Positions 30,642 through 40,923 of a stretch of DNA of 64,000 nucleotides are shown piece after piece. The translations under genes were made by a program, and so were the position numbers. Each line of letters begins with the position of its first letter. Positions within the stretch are counted from its first letter, which is position 1. The notes under the pieces were generated by a model that ran no database searches, was not told the origin of the DNA, and saw nothing but the letters and a program-made list of their open reading frames with translations. This DNA is from Bacteroidales bacterium (lineage in GTDB: Bacteria > Bacteroidota > Bacteroidia > Bacteroidales > GCA-2748055). The stretch lies in the NCBI GenBank assembly GCA_021738565.1, contig JAIPBT010000006.1, forward strand, positions 1 to 64,000. Direction: 5' to 3'.

Positions 30642-31724
30642 ATGAAGATCAATATATACAGGATCTCAGATCTGGATGCATTGCTCCGTTCCGGTCTTTA
30701 CAGGAAGGATGGCTGTGTTCCTGTCACCCCTGAACGTGTATCTTCCTATGCCCGGAATCCCCGTGCTGAAGACCACATGCCTGTACTCTTTACCATGGAA
30801 TCACAAGATCAGCTCGTTGCCTTCAGGAGCCTTCTTCCTGATTATTTTTTTTCCGGAAATGAAAAGATCTCTTTTGCCTGGCTCAGTGGAAATTATGTTG
30901 TACCTGCCTACAGAAGGAAAGGAATATCACTGAAATTGTTCAGAGAGGCGGAAAGTGCCTGGAACGGACGGTTAATGTACACCAATTATTCCCCGGCGGC
31001 CAGGGCTGTATATGATAAATCAGGATCATTTTCCGCATTTGCAACCCGCAAGGGGGCCAGGTATTACATGCGCTCCTCCCTCTGCACACTGTTTAAGAAC
31101 AGGATCAAATTCACTTCCCCCTTAAGGGCCGTTGACAGTGTCGTTAATGGCTTTCATGATGCTTTTATCGCGAATATGAAATTTGATATCCCCGATGGCA
31201 CAGAGTATTCAGAAGTCGAATCGCTTGATGCATCAACAGAAAAAATTATCGGGCAAACAAATGACCTCTCACTCTTCAGGCGCAATCAGAAAGAATTTTA
31301 CTGGATAAAAGAGCATCCCTGGGTAACCGGGGACCCCGGCATTTCCATGAAGGGAAACTACCCCTTCACCCACATCGTGGAAAGATTTGAGAACAGGTGG
31401 TTTAAGATACAGCACAAGAATGCAACTGCATTTCTCTGGATCAAAGTATTAAATGAGCGCGTAAGTGTTCCCTACTTTTTTTATGATGACCCCATTTTGC
31501 TTGTAGCAGCAAGACAACTGCTGCTCAATGAAATGATCAGCAACAAGAGTGCTTACCTTACGATCAGGCATCCTGATCTTGGACCTGTGATGGGAACGCG
31601 AAAGAATCCATTCCTGCTGACCAGGAGCATGCCGCAACATTATTTTGCACACCATTCGCTCAGGGAAAGCCTTCCCGAAGGACAGTTGATACATGATGGA
31701 GATGGAGATTGTGTCTTCACCTGA
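30642..31724 (+). CDS. GNAT-like acetyltransferase
   Basis: The 360-residue protein contains a GNAT-type core in its first half (MPVLFTMESQDQLVAFRSL, then SGNYVVPAYRRKGISLKLF, where YRRKGIS is the acetyl-CoA-binding motif A, about 88-95) and an extended C-terminal half probably with a second degenerate domain. The substrate is unknown. It follows ftsE by 16 bases, so they are probably co-transcribed, and converges with a polysaccharide deacetylase gene three bases from its stop. Confidence 0.7.
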   Translation: MKINIYRISDLDALLRSGLYRKDGCVPVTPERVSSYARNPRAEDHMPVLFTMESQDQLVAFRSLLPDYFFSGNEKISFAWLSGNYVVPAYRRKGISLKLFREAESAWNGRLMYTNYSPAARAVYDKSGSFSAFATRKGARYYMRSSLCTLFKNRIKFTSPLRAVDSVVNGFHDAFIANMKFDIPDGTEYSEVESLDASTEKIIGQTNDLSLFRRNQKEFYWIKEHPWVTGDPGISMKGNYPFTHIVERFENRWFKIQHKNATAFLWIKVLNERVSVPYFFYDDPILLVAARQLLLNEMISNKSAYLTIRHPDLGPVMGTRKNPFLLTRSMPQHYFAHHSLRESLPEGQLIHDGDGDCVFT

Positions 31725-31727
31725 AAA

Positions 31728-32732
31728 TTATCGCCTGGTGGCATTCCTTCCCGCAATCTTTCTGAATCTTCTCCTGTTAAACTCCCCCCGCAATGTTGAC
31801 CTTGCATCCATGTGCAGCTGTTCCATGGGAATGCGCTGATAATAAGCCGGCCAGGGATCATCCTTCAATCCGGCAGTGCCAAATCCGGCATCAATTATTC
31901 TCTTTTTGAACAATTCATCAATGGTGCTGTCCTCCACTCCACTGTCGGTAAAAGGAAATGCAAAAAAATTATAATCAAGTTTGAATTTGTCCCTGATGCC
32001 CTCCACGCTGCTCCTGATATGATCGACAACAACCTCTCTTTTTAGCAGGGAGAAAAGCGGATGGTCGATGCCGTGTGACCCAATCTCGAATCCGTCCTCA
32101 AGCATCTTAATAATCTGAATAGAAGAGAGATATACCGGTTTTTTTCGCAGGTATTCAACAAAAGAAAAGCCATATATTTTCGCTACCTGGTCGGTCATTT
32201 CACGCTCTGCATACGATACCCTGAGAAGGCGCTTCTTAATCTCAGTATTCCGACAATGCAGCACCTCTGAAGCCCGGTTCCTGGCTGCTTCACCTGCACC
32301 ATCAGTGAGGTCTGCAAGCAAGTTGGCCTTGAACCTGAAAAACATGGACTTGTTGTCAATAAAAGCGTTGTTGAGAAAAAAAGCCGCTGGCACACCTTTT
32401 GACAGAAGCAGTGGCACCACCTGGTTGTAACATTCTGCCAGTCCGTCATCAAAACTAAGGACCATCAGGGGCCGGCCAGCCCGGGGTCTGACCTGTCCGA
32501 AAATAAGATCACTCATCTTCACAGGCGTGAAATAACGCAACAAATATTCAAGGTCCCTTTTGAATTCATCCACCGTTGGCAAATGATACAGGTGTGTCAG
32601 GTGATTCAGCTTTTCATCTGATGCAGCATGATAGAAAGGAAAAATTACATCAATATTGTTACGTTTCAGGAAATTCGGAGGATTGACCGGCCCCGGTACC
32701 ATGGCAGCGATATGTTTGATCAGGTCAGACAC
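31728..32732 (-). CDS. Polysaccharide deacetylase family protein
   Basis: The 334-residue NodB-type hydrolase has the metal-binding SFDDG (93-97, aspartate pair) and GSHGIDHP with the paired histidines, plus VPAAFFLNN of strand beta-2. Such enzymes remove acetyl groups from chitin-like or surface polysaccharides, or peptidoglycan. No signal peptide is evident, so it may act on intracellular lipid-linked glycans. Its start overlaps the end of the FemAB/GNAT-like gene by 8 bases, implying co-translation. Confidence 0.85.
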   Translation of the reverse strand: MSDLIKHIAAMVPGPVNPPNFLKRNNIDVIFPFYHAASDEKLNHLTHLYHLPTVDEFKRDLEYLLRYFTPVKMSDLIFGQVRPRAGRPLMVLSFDDGLAECYNQVVPLLLSKGVPAAFFLNNAFIDNKSMFFRFKANLLADLTDGAGEAARNRASEVLHCRNTEIKKRLLRVSYAEREMTDQVAKIYGFSFVEYLRKKPVYLSSIQIIKMLEDGFEIGSHGIDHPLFSLLKREVVVDHIRSSVEGIRDKFKLDYNFFAFPFTDSGVEDSTIDELFKKRIIDAGFGTAGLKDDPWPAYYQRIPMEQLHMDARSTLRGEFNRRRFRKIAGRNATRR

Positions 32733-33636
32733 GTTTGATCTTTTTTATGATATTGCCCGCGGTGCTATGAATACTGATTCGCTGATAGATTTCAGGTTTT
32801 GCGCCAAATCCCCTGAAAAATCTTGCAATCGATACAATATTGGAACCTTCGAAATCAAGGCTTATTCGCTCCCCTGCATGGTCACGTATGAATTGATCAA
32901 CGATCAGGAACATGGCTCTTTTTTCCTTTCCCAGTTCACTTGAAGCAGAAAGAAGGAAAAAAACACGCTTGCTGCTGTAGGCAAAAACAGCAGCAGCAAG
33001 GAGGTGATCACCTGTGCGTGCCCCAAGTATACGGATCTTGTCCTGTGCTGCCAGTTCAGAAAACAATTTCTTCCTGAAGGCATGAACTGCAGGGGAATGC
33101 ATTGTTGTCTCGCTGATCTTTTTCAGTGTAATAATTTCTTTCAGGTCGACCTCCTCGGAGTAAGCAATCTCAGATTTGTGTGCTTTCCTGATGTTGCGCC
33201 TGCAATTCTCATTGTAATTGGCATGCATTTTTTCATAAGGAATGGAGAGGTCCAATACATAATTGGTATTGTCCGTCACTTCAACCCCTTTCTCTTCGCC
33301 TATAACATTTCCTGCATTGAAAGCAAAATCCCCCATTTTGAACACCGCGGCAAGCCGGTGAAGGAACATTCTAACGATCTCAATGTCTATTTGGGACCTG
33401 GAAAACACGCCTAATTGCTGACAGTACAAAGGCTGATACGTATATTTCAATCCAATTTTCTTTCTGAAAACCACCGGCATGATGCATTCATAATCGTTCA
33501 TTACAAGCCCAAGCCAGTTGTCGGCGCATCTATCCAGGTACCATGTATAGGGGTAGATCATCTCAAAAGCAGATCCGGCTATAACTTCGTCCCACTTTTT
33601 ATCATTGATTTGCTTTCGGCTCAGGATCTTTATCAT
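32725..33636 (-). CDS. FemAB/GNAT-fold acyltransferase-like protein
   Basis: From the ATG at 33636 the product has about 303 residues (33 bases shorter than the longest frame). It has the two-lobed arrangement of FemAB-like/GNAT_acetyltransf_6 proteins: YPYTWYLD and VFRKKIGLKYTYQPLYCQQLG in the first lobe, and NYNENCRRNIRKAHKS and ISLDFEGSNIVSIARFFRGFGA in the second. Families of this kind add amino acids or acyl groups to cell-envelope precursors. The gene is 41 bases after mutS2 and overlaps the deacetylase gene. Confidence 0.75.
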   Translation of the reverse strand: MIKILSRKQINDKKWDEVIAGSAFEMIYPYTWYLDRCADNWLGLVMNDYECIMPVVFRKKIGLKYTYQPLYCQQLGVFSRSQIDIEIVRMFLHRLAAVFKMGDFAFNAGNVIGEEKGVEVTDNTNYVLDLSIPYEKMHANYNENCRRNIRKAHKSEIAYSEEVDLKEIITLKKISETTMHSPAVHAFRKKLFSELAAQDKIRILGARTGDHLLAAAVFAYSSKRVFFLLSASSELGKEKRAMFLIVDQFIRDHAGERISLDFEGSNIVSIARFFRGFGAKPEIYQRISIHSTAGNIIKKIKRV

Positions 33637-33677
33637 TTGCAGGATTATGCGCTTGAAATTTAGATTCAAATATACTA

Positions 33678-36176
33678 TTAGAAGCTGAACCTGACAACCG
33701 TTATTCCGGCCCCGCCCCTGTCCACATGTTCATCACCAAACCAATCGACCACATCGCTTGACTGCAGGAACTCACGGATCATCTGTCTAAGAATACCGTC
33801 ACCTTTGCCGTGCAGTATCCTGACCTCGGCAGCTCCTACCATTATTGCCTCATCGATCAATTCACTGACCAGCCTGACGGCTTCTTCGGCACGCTTCCCT
33901 CGCAGGTCGATCTCGGGTCTGAAATTCACCCGCCTCCTGCTAACGTTCCATTCACCAAGGTTGACACGCGAGGGTCCTTTTTGATCACCCTTTATTTTTT
34001 TTCGGGAAGTATTTTTTTCAAGTTTGTCAATTTTTACAGTGGATTTAAGGTTCCCAAAAGCAATTACGGCGTTTTTACCCCTGACCTCGAGCACTTCCCC
34101 TTCACTTTCCTGACCCCGGATCATAACCATGTCACCTGTCCGTATAATAACATCACTCTTTGGCTCCTCTTTTTTCGGTTTGCCCTTTTGTATCTTCCTG
34201 CGTATGTCTGGCCGCTGCTGGCCCAGTTCAGATTCCCTTTGTTTCAGCTCCCTGTATTCCCTGGCCAAATAATTCTCCGCATCCGATTCCTTCTCCACTT
34301 TTTCCCGGAGAAACTGCTCAAGTTTTTGTCTGGCTTCCCGTGTCTGTTTTTTCTCTGCATTGGCTTCTTTAATCTCACGAATGGTATTTTCTATCTGCCT
34401 GTTCGCCCCTGAAATCATTTCTTCGGCCTGCTTTTTTGCTTCATCGATGAGCGCCTTGCGTTTTTTCTCACTCATCCCCAGCTCTTCCTCGTATTTCAAC
34501 ATAAGTTCTTCCAGTCTCTTTTCCGACTGACGGATCTTTTGACGTTTACGCTCCCAGTATTTTTTGTCACGCAAAATGTCACGCAGGTGTTTGTCAAAAT
34601 CAATATGATCCTGTCCTGCCTTCTCCGATGCTGTTTGAAGAACGTCCTCAGGTAAACCAATTTTCCTGGCGATCTCAAAGGCAAATGAACTACCCGGTTT
34701 TCCGATCTGCAGCTCATACAATGGCTCCATTTTTTGATTGTCAAAAAGCATGGCTCCATTGATCACGCCATCGGTTGAAGCAGCATAATGTTTCAGATTG
34801 GCATAATGTGTTGTCATTACTCCGAATGTACCTGAATCGTTCAGAGATTCAAGGATCGATTCCGCGATGGCGCCCCCGAGCACAGGTTCTGTTCCGGTCC
34901 CGAATTCATCGATCAATACAAGCGATCCGTCTGTTGCATTCCTTAGAAAATATTTCATATTCATCAAGTGTGAGCTGTAGGTACTCAGGTCATTGTCGAT
35001 GGATTGTTCGTCACCGATATCAATAAATATGGCTGAGAACACCCCTGCCTTTGAATCTTTATCTGCAGGAACCAGGAAGCCGCATTGCAGCATATACTGC
35101 AACAAACCCACGGTCTGAAGGCACACCGATTTACCCCCGGCATTGGGTCCTGAAATAAGTAAGATCCTCCCTGATTCGTTGAGTTCCATGGAAAGCGGGA
35201 CCACATTTCTTTCGGTATCTTTCAGGGCAAGGTAAAGCAAAGGATGTACAGCATTCTTCCAGAATATTCCCGGACCATCCATTACCTGTGGCCGCACGGC
35301 GCTGATCCTGACTGCAAATAAGGCACGTGCCCGAATGGAATCAATTTCTGCCAGGAAAAAATGAAGTTCTTCAAGTTCCGCAAGGTAGGGTCTGATGGCA
35401 TCTGTAAAGGAAACTAATATCCTGACTATTTCACGTTTCTCAGCATATTCAAGCTCCCGTATCTCATTGGTAAGTGATACGACTTCGGAAGGCTCAATAA
35501 AAACAGTTTTCCCGGAAGTGGATTCATCATGGATAAGGCCGCTCAGGCTTCGTTTATAAGATGCTGAAACCGGGATCACCGGCCGCCCGTTCCTGAGCGT
35601 TGCTCCCATGTCCTTCTCCACCCAGCCTTCAGATTGTGCCTTTTTCAGGATTTTATTCACAAGCCTGCTTACAGAAGACTCTTTGGCTGCAATATCCCTC
35701 CTTATCAGCAGCAGCTCCTGGCTGGCATTGTCCCTGACCTGTCCATGCCTGTTCAGTAATTTGCCGATCCTGTCGGAAACGAAAGGGTATAACTTTACAG
35801 ACTTACACAATTTCCTGAGGTGCGGATATTCCTCGCCTTCCCTTTTCTCAAAGAAATTCAGGATCAGGCGTACCGATTCAAGACTTTTTGCAAGACCGGC
35901 CACATCCTCCACTTCCATGAAAGTGCCTTCGATCGCAGCATTCTTCAGGGCCTTCCTGCTGTCGTAAAAATGGTAGACCGGCAAATCTTCATCTCCCTGC
36001 TGAATGGTCTTTAATTCATCAACCAGATCAAGTTGTTCAATAATAGCAGCGGCATCATCCATCATGGAAAGCTGTGATACCAGTTCTCTGCCAGGTTCAA
36101 AGAGGCAGTTTTCCATAACGAGTTCCCTGATGCGGTTAAACCCTGTCTTCTCTTCAAAGTTTTCGGGATAGATCAC
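33678..36176 (-). CDS. mutS2: MutS2 endonuclease
   Basis: The start is set at the GTG at 36176 because family members begin IYPENFEEKTGF directly after Met; an upstream ATG at 36224 would add 16 residues. The 832-residue protein has Walker A GPNAGGKS, Walker B VLIDEFGTGTEP, a long coiled coil and a C-terminal Smr domain ending with LHGKGDGILR. MutS2 suppresses homologous recombination and, in some bacteria, rescues collided ribosomes; it lacks the mismatch-recognition domains of MutS. It heads the mutS2-FemAB-deacetylase gene string and is divergent from the large FGE/PQQ gene. Confidence 0.93.
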   Translation of the reverse strand: MIYPENFEEKTGFNRIRELVMENCLFEPGRELVSQLSMMDDAAAIIEQLDLVDELKTIQQGDEDLPVYHFYDSRKALKNAAIEGTFMEVEDVAGLAKSLESVRLILNFFEKREGEEYPHLRKLCKSVKLYPFVSDRIGKLLNRHGQVRDNASQELLLIRRDIAAKESSVSRLVNKILKKAQSEGWVEKDMGATLRNGRPVIPVSASYKRSLSGLIHDESTSGKTVFIEPSEVVSLTNEIRELEYAEKREIVRILVSFTDAIRPYLAELEELHFFLAEIDSIRARALFAVRISAVRPQVMDGPGIFWKNAVHPLLYLALKDTERNVVPLSMELNESGRILLISGPNAGGKSVCLQTVGLLQYMLQCGFLVPADKDSKAGVFSAIFIDIGDEQSIDNDLSTYSSHLMNMKYFLRNATDGSLVLIDEFGTGTEPVLGGAIAESILESLNDSGTFGVMTTHYANLKHYAASTDGVINGAMLFDNQKMEPLYELQIGKPGSSFAFEIARKIGLPEDVLQTASEKAGQDHIDFDKHLRDILRDKKYWERKRQKIRQSEKRLEELMLKYEEELGMSEKKRKALIDEAKKQAEEMISGANRQIENTIREIKEANAEKKQTREARQKLEQFLREKVEKESDAENYLAREYRELKQRESELGQQRPDIRRKIQKGKPKKEEPKSDVIIRTGDMVMIRGQESEGEVLEVRGKNAVIAFGNLKSTVKIDKLEKNTSRKKIKGDQKGPSRVNLGEWNVSRRRVNFRPEIDLRGKRAEEAVRLVSELIDEAIMVGAAEVRILHGKGDGILRQMIREFLQSSDVVDWFGDEHVDRGGAGITVVRFSF

Positions 36177-36308
36177 AGTGTAATCAATTTCATCCAAAAT
36201 TAATAAAAGGCGGGGATGCGGCAAACAGATTGACCGCTGGAGTTGAAATCACAGGAGCAAACTCTTTTTGAAATACTCCGGGAGTTGATTATCTTTCTGT
36301 TCCCTTAA

Positions 36309-39300
36309 ATGGATGACATGCATTATCACCGATTGATTTTCCCACTGATCACCGTATTGGTATTTATTCCCCGGATATCCACAGCCCAACCTACTGATCA
36401 AATGGCAGAAGAAGCCTTGACTAAACAAAAATACAGGGCGAGGATTGTTGATTTCGGTTCTGATCACGGATCAGGATTTTACAGGGATACTCCCGGCACG
36501 AGGCACAGTGAAGTGAAGATCGATGTTGACGGTGACGGCAGCACCAGTGATGACGGTGTGGCTTTCTGGAAATTCAGCCTGGATGAGCCCATGAATCCCT
36601 CACCAATTCACTATGATATATACGCACCAAGTGCAATTTATTTCGGTGGTATTACAGGATATTTTGATAAGCCTGACCAGCAGCTTACGGAGGGATTGAT
36701 CAATGAAAACCATGAATTGAGGGACGACCAGAACATGATGTCCGTTCATTCAGATGTATCCCTGAATAAAAAAGCCTACGGCCTCTGGTACTGGAAAAAA
36801 GAACATTTCCTGAATGGCGGTAATGCTGATTCGAATCATGTTTCTTTCGATGATGAAAGCCTGATTGCTGTGCACATCTCCAGGTACTGGAGCGGCATCG
36901 AAGGAGGAAGGTTCATTGTAAGTGATAATGGCCGGTTTTACATCTCAGAAGTGATCTTCGACGGAATAAGGACCTCACATACACTGGTTCCCACCCGGAG
37001 CCGGTGGACTGAATACAACCCCCTGGAACCCTATGATATTGGATTTGATGCTGATGCCGCAAACTGGGAGAACCTGACCTTTGAAGATGTCGATGCAGTA
37101 GGTTTTTATATTTTCAAGGATGCACTCAACAATGTCAATGTGCAGGTAAAATGGCACTCCGTGGAAGTATGGGCGAACATCGAACGGGAACCGACAGCTT
37201 CTTTCCTTCTGGACATGGTCAGTATACCGGCAGGTAATTTTGGAGGTCCGTTAGAGGATTTTTACGTTTCAACCACAGAGGTCCCATACCACACATGGCA
37301 TAAGGTATATAAATGGGCCGTTTCGAACCAGTATTGTTTCGACGTGGCTGATTCGCGCGGTTATGTATTTGAACGGGATGGGGATATGGGATCCATGGAC
37401 CACGGAGAAGGTCCGCACACATCGCTGGAACCTGTGACCGATATATCATGGCTTGATGCTGTATTGTGGTGCAATGCATTGTCGGAATATGAAGGATATC
37501 AACCCTGCTATTACGCTGATCCTAATCTCACAGAGCGCCTAAAAGCTATCCGGAACAGGGATAATCCCTGGGAATACGACCAGACCCATCCTGTATATGT
37601 GGATTTCACAGCAAACGGTTACAGGCTTCCAACAATTTCAGAATGGAGTTACGCTGCCAGTGAAGGGACTGGTTCTGCATCAGCGGATGCCGCCTATGCG
37701 CATACAGGAATGCCCGCCACACAGGAGGTTGGACAGCTTAAACCAAACAACTGGGGCGTTTACGATGCCATTGGGAATGTATGGGAATATACATGGGACA
37801 TTCCGGGAGCGACGGATATGTACGCCCCGGATACAGATACGCTAAGAATTGTAACCGGAGGCGATTTTTTGTCACTTACACCTCCCAGGGAAGCTGCTCT
37901 TCGCTTTGGAGAATACCCTTTCCAAGGACAATACAATATTGGTTTCCGGGTAATGCGCGCTGAAAATGGAACGGTGCCACCCGCAATCAATGATCCGGGC
38001 ACCCTTCCGGTATGGGAGATCAGGAAAGATTCTGTGCTTCACCCTTCCACCCCCGGCGAAAAGACCGACACAATTGCAGCCAGTAAAATGGTTTATCTTT
38101 CCGGCTCCCATGTCTTTGGTTCACCAGCCGATTATTTTTATGAGGATGACAACCTGGGTTACATGCGTGTCGACGGTGCATTTGTAACCATAACTCCTTT
38201 TTACGCTTCTACAACAGAAATCAATTACCATACCTGGAGAGAAATTTACAACTGGGCCGTGTTGAACGGTTATACCTTCGATCGCGACGGGGACATGGGA
38301 TCCATGGACTGGAACGTGTCCCAAATATCCCATAACGGCAATGAACCTGTCACGGATGTCGGATGGAACGATGCGGTTGTCTGGTGCAATGCGCTATCGG
38401 AATACGAAGGTCTGGATCCTGTGTATTTTAAAGATACGACCGGGGAGCGACAGGTCCTGAGGGAAGCCAACCAGTGGCGACTCAGAATGGAACACAGGCC
38501 CGGTTATAATGTTTCGACAACCACACAGTTCATGACCGTAATTCCTGATTTTAGCAAAAACGGGTACAGGCTCCCGACCCTGGCCGAATGGGAGATCATG
38601 GCACGGGCAGGCAATGAAAATGAATATCCCGGGGAGCTGCCGGCTGCCGACTGGTACAGTAGCAATTCGGATGACCGCACGCACAATATAGGTACTTCAG
38701 CCACAAATGGATTCAACATCCATGACCTCGGAGGAAATGTTGAAGAGTGGGTATGGGACTGGGTTAAAATGGATTATTATGTGAGCCATAATCCGAAAGG
38801 ATCCGATGATCCCGATCTGCTGTTCGGAAAGGGAGTTAAAGGATCCTCTTTTGGAGGTGAAAGGACAGGAATCAATAAAACCCGGAAAGAGCGGGAGTCT
38901 GCAGCCCGACCCTATATTGGATTCCGGGTCGTTCGCTGCGACAGCGGAGAGCATCCTGCCAGGGATATTTTTATTCCGGAAGTGATCCTTGAATTTGATC
39001 CTGGTGATTATGACCTACTGGATGGTCAGACTTTCAGAAACAACCTGTTGAGAAACGGGAGTTATGATGTTACCGGAATACAGGAGGGCCCTGTTGAAAT
39101 AAAATGGGAATACAGTACAGGCGGATCAGTGAAGAGCTCCCCGGTAATGGTAGGCGGAACAATCTATGCAGGAAGCAACGACGGCATGGTATACGCCATT
39201 AACGCAGAGACAGGGGAGCTTGAATGGAAATATAACTGTGGGGCCGCCGTGACGGCATCGCCAACTATTGCAGACAGCATCCTTTACATTGGTGACCATT

Positions 39301-40712
39301 CCGGTTATTTTCATGCCATATACACATATGATGACCCTTCTGCAGCAATAGTTGCCGGAGCGGCAAAATGGAAAGTAAGGGCAGCATCGGATCCCATTGA
39401 AAGTACGGCAGCTGTTTTTTATGGAATTGCTGTTACAGGATGGCAGGGTTGGAGCACGAATAATAAATATATAGGATTTGATACAGAGACGGGTCAGGAG
39501 AAATGGCGGTACAGGGGTTACCGCGCAAACGGCGGATTTGGCGGTTTAACGGTCGATACTTTCAATATCTACGCACCTGTAACCGATAATATGTATATGA
39601 GTGCCTCCATTTCAACCGAGATCACTGATTGGAAATCAACCGGAATTCACGGCTACAATTTCTGCCCTGTCATAAACCAGGATCTCGTTCTGTATGCCTG
39701 TGAGAATTTCATACGTGCAAGCAGGCGAAATGACGGATCCACGGCCTGGACCTTTTATAACGGCGACAACACAGACAAGCACCAATTCTCATCTCCGGCT
39801 ATAGGAAGCATTGTTAGCAACGGGAATAATGTCGATGTGGTTTATTATGCCCAGCTTAACGGTACCATAACCTGCCTCAGGGCAATAACCGGAGAGGAAG
39901 TCTGGCGCTCCTCAGGGTTCGGGGCCTTTCTTTCCTCCCCTTCTTATGCGGACAATCGTGTTTTTATAGGCAGCGACGATGGTTTCATCTATGCCTTCAA
40001 TGCAGGGAACGGCAAAGTAGAATGGTCATGGGAAGTCGGTTCACCGGTTATTTCATCGCCATTGCCTTCAGAAGGTGTGATCTGTTTTGGTGCAGATAAT
40101 GGTATGATCTATGCCATTCAGAAAGAGGGTACATTTGTTAACTCTCCTCCGACAGTTGATCCACTCAACGATATTACCCTGACCGCTGATGACAGCCTGC
40201 AGCAATCCATTGCCCTGTCAGGGATCAGCGATGGAAATAACGGCTCACAGGAACTCACCATCACAGCCTCAAGTTCCAATATTGAGGTGGTGGACAACGT
40301 ATATGTGGATTACACTGCCGGCTCGTCAAATGCCACGCTTTATTTCACGCTTCAAAAAGAAGAAGGAACAACCACAATTGAGATCATACTGGATGACGGA
40401 CAGCCTGTTAACAATCGGACATCGATTTCATTTAACGTAACTGTCGGACCTTCAGCAATTAAAAGAATACCGGAAAAGTCATTATCAATCTATCCAAATC
40501 CTGCAAATTCAGAGATAAGGATCATATCGGACGAAGAACCGATAAAAAGAGTTTTTTTAACAGACATGAACGGAAGGATATTGATCATGAAAAGGCCCAT
40601 GTCAAGGGATTTTTTACTGGATCTTCTTGATCTTGCAAGCGGGACCTATTACCTTAAGATCACTTCTGCAGAACAAGTTTATCATGCAAAGATAATAAAA
40701 TCAAAACACTGA
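36309..40712 (+). CDS. Secreted FGE-FGE-PQQ propeller protein with T9SS sorting domain
   Basis: The 1467-residue protein has a signal peptide (about 1-26, ending RISTAQ). An N-terminal jelly-roll-like part (about 45-295) precedes two formylglycine-generating-enzyme/SUMF1-like domains (about 300-552 and 590-885) with paired motifs PVTDISWLDAVLWCNALSEYEG and PVTDVGWNDAVVWCNALSEYEG (core DAVxWCNALSEYEG) and IGNVWEYTWD/LGGNVEEWVWD. A PQQ-type beta-propeller follows (about 915-1280, repeats VYAINAETGELEWKY and IYAFNAGNGKVEWSW), then a cadherin-like module and a type A T9SS sorting domain (from about 1387, IYPNPANSEIRI). Surface-exposed; catalytic cysteines of true FGE are not evident, so the domains may bind rather than oxidise. 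Confidence 0.88.
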   Translation: MDDMHYHRLIFPLITVLVFIPRISTAQPTDQMAEEALTKQKYRARIVDFGSDHGSGFYRDTPGTRHSEVKIDVDGDGSTSDDGVAFWKFSLDEPMNPSPIHYDIYAPSAIYFGGITGYFDKPDQQLTEGLINENHELRDDQNMMSVHSDVSLNKKAYGLWYWKKEHFLNGGNADSNHVSFDDESLIAVHISRYWSGIEGGRFIVSDNGRFYISEVIFDGIRTSHTLVPTRSRWTEYNPLEPYDIGFDADAANWENLTFEDVDAVGFYIFKDALNNVNVQVKWHSVEVWANIEREPTASFLLDMVSIPAGNFGGPLEDFYVSTTEVPYHTWHKVYKWAVSNQYCFDVADSRGYVFERDGDMGSMDHGEGPHTSLEPVTDISWLDAVLWCNALSEYEGYQPCYYADPNLTERLKAIRNRDNPWEYDQTHPVYVDFTANGYRLPTISEWSYAASEGTGSASADAAYAHTGMPATQEVGQLKPNNWGVYDAIGNVWEYTWDIPGATDMYAPDTDTLRIVTGGDFLSLTPPREAALRFGEYPFQGQYNIGFRVMRAENGTVPPAINDPGTLPVWEIRKDSVLHPSTPGEKTDTIAASKMVYLSGSHVFGSPADYFYEDDNLGYMRVDGAFVTITPFYASTTEINYHTWREIYNWAVLNGYTFDRDGDMGSMDWNVSQISHNGNEPVTDVGWNDAVVWCNALSEYEGLDPVYFKDTTGERQVLREANQWRLRMEHRPGYNVSTTTQFMTVIPDFSKNGYRLPTLAEWEIMARAGNENEYPGELPAADWYSSNSDDRTHNIGTSATNGFNIHDLGGNVEEWVWDWVKMDYYVSHNPKGSDDPDLLFGKGVKGSSFGGERTGINKTRKERESAARPYIGFRVVRCDSGEHPARDIFIPEVILEFDPGDYDLLDGQTFRNNLLRNGSYDVTGIQEGPVEIKWEYSTGGSVKSSPVMVGGTIYAGSNDGMVYAINAETGELEWKYNCGAAVTASPTIADSILYIGDHSGYFHAIYTYDDPSAAIVAGAAKWKVRAASDPIESTAAVFYGIAVTGWQGWSTNNKYIGFDTETGQEKWRYRGYRANGGFGGLTVDTFNIYAPVTDNMYMSASISTEITDWKSTGIHGYNFCPVINQDLVLYACENFIRASRRNDGSTAWTFYNGDNTDKHQFSSPAIGSIVSNGNNVDVVYYAQLNGTITCLRAITGEEVWRSSGFGAFLSSPSYADNRVFIGSDDGFIYAFNAGNGKVEWSWEVGSPVISSPLPSEGVICFGADNGMIYAIQKEGTFVNSPPTVDPLNDITLTADDSLQQSIALSGISDGNNGSQELTITASSSNIEVVDNVYVDYTAGSSNATLYFTLQKEEGTTTIEIILDDGQPVNNRTSISFNVTVGPSAIKRIPEKSLSIYPNPANSEIRIISDEEPIKRVFLTDMNGRILIMKRPMSRDFLLDLLDLASGTYYLKITSAEQVYHAKIIKSKH

Positions 40713-40756
40713 AAATGCAACAGCTGTAAATCTATCCAGATCGCATCAAAACTTAG

Positions 40757-40792
40757 AATATATATATTATAATATATATTAATATATATATT
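40757..40792. repeat. AT-only inverted repeat
   Basis: AATATATATATT occurs at 40757-40768 and 40781-40792, separated by another alternating AT tract, and is followed by T-rich sequence. It may form a weak terminator after the FGE/PQQ gene or simply be low-complexity DNA. Confidence 0.45.
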
Positions 40793-40923
40793 TCTTTTTG
40801 TAACTTTTTTGAACCGGGAAATCCGGTTACAGTTGTATGCTCTCAAGGCCAACGAAATCCTTTTCTTGATAATGTATCCATTACTTTATGATAGTTTCAT
40901 CTTCTTTTTCTATTTTTATTCCT

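Noticed and set aside
40757-40792. AT-only tract considered as a replication origin or nucleoid site
   Set aside because: No DnaA boxes or origin-linked genes; more likely low-complexity or terminator sequence.
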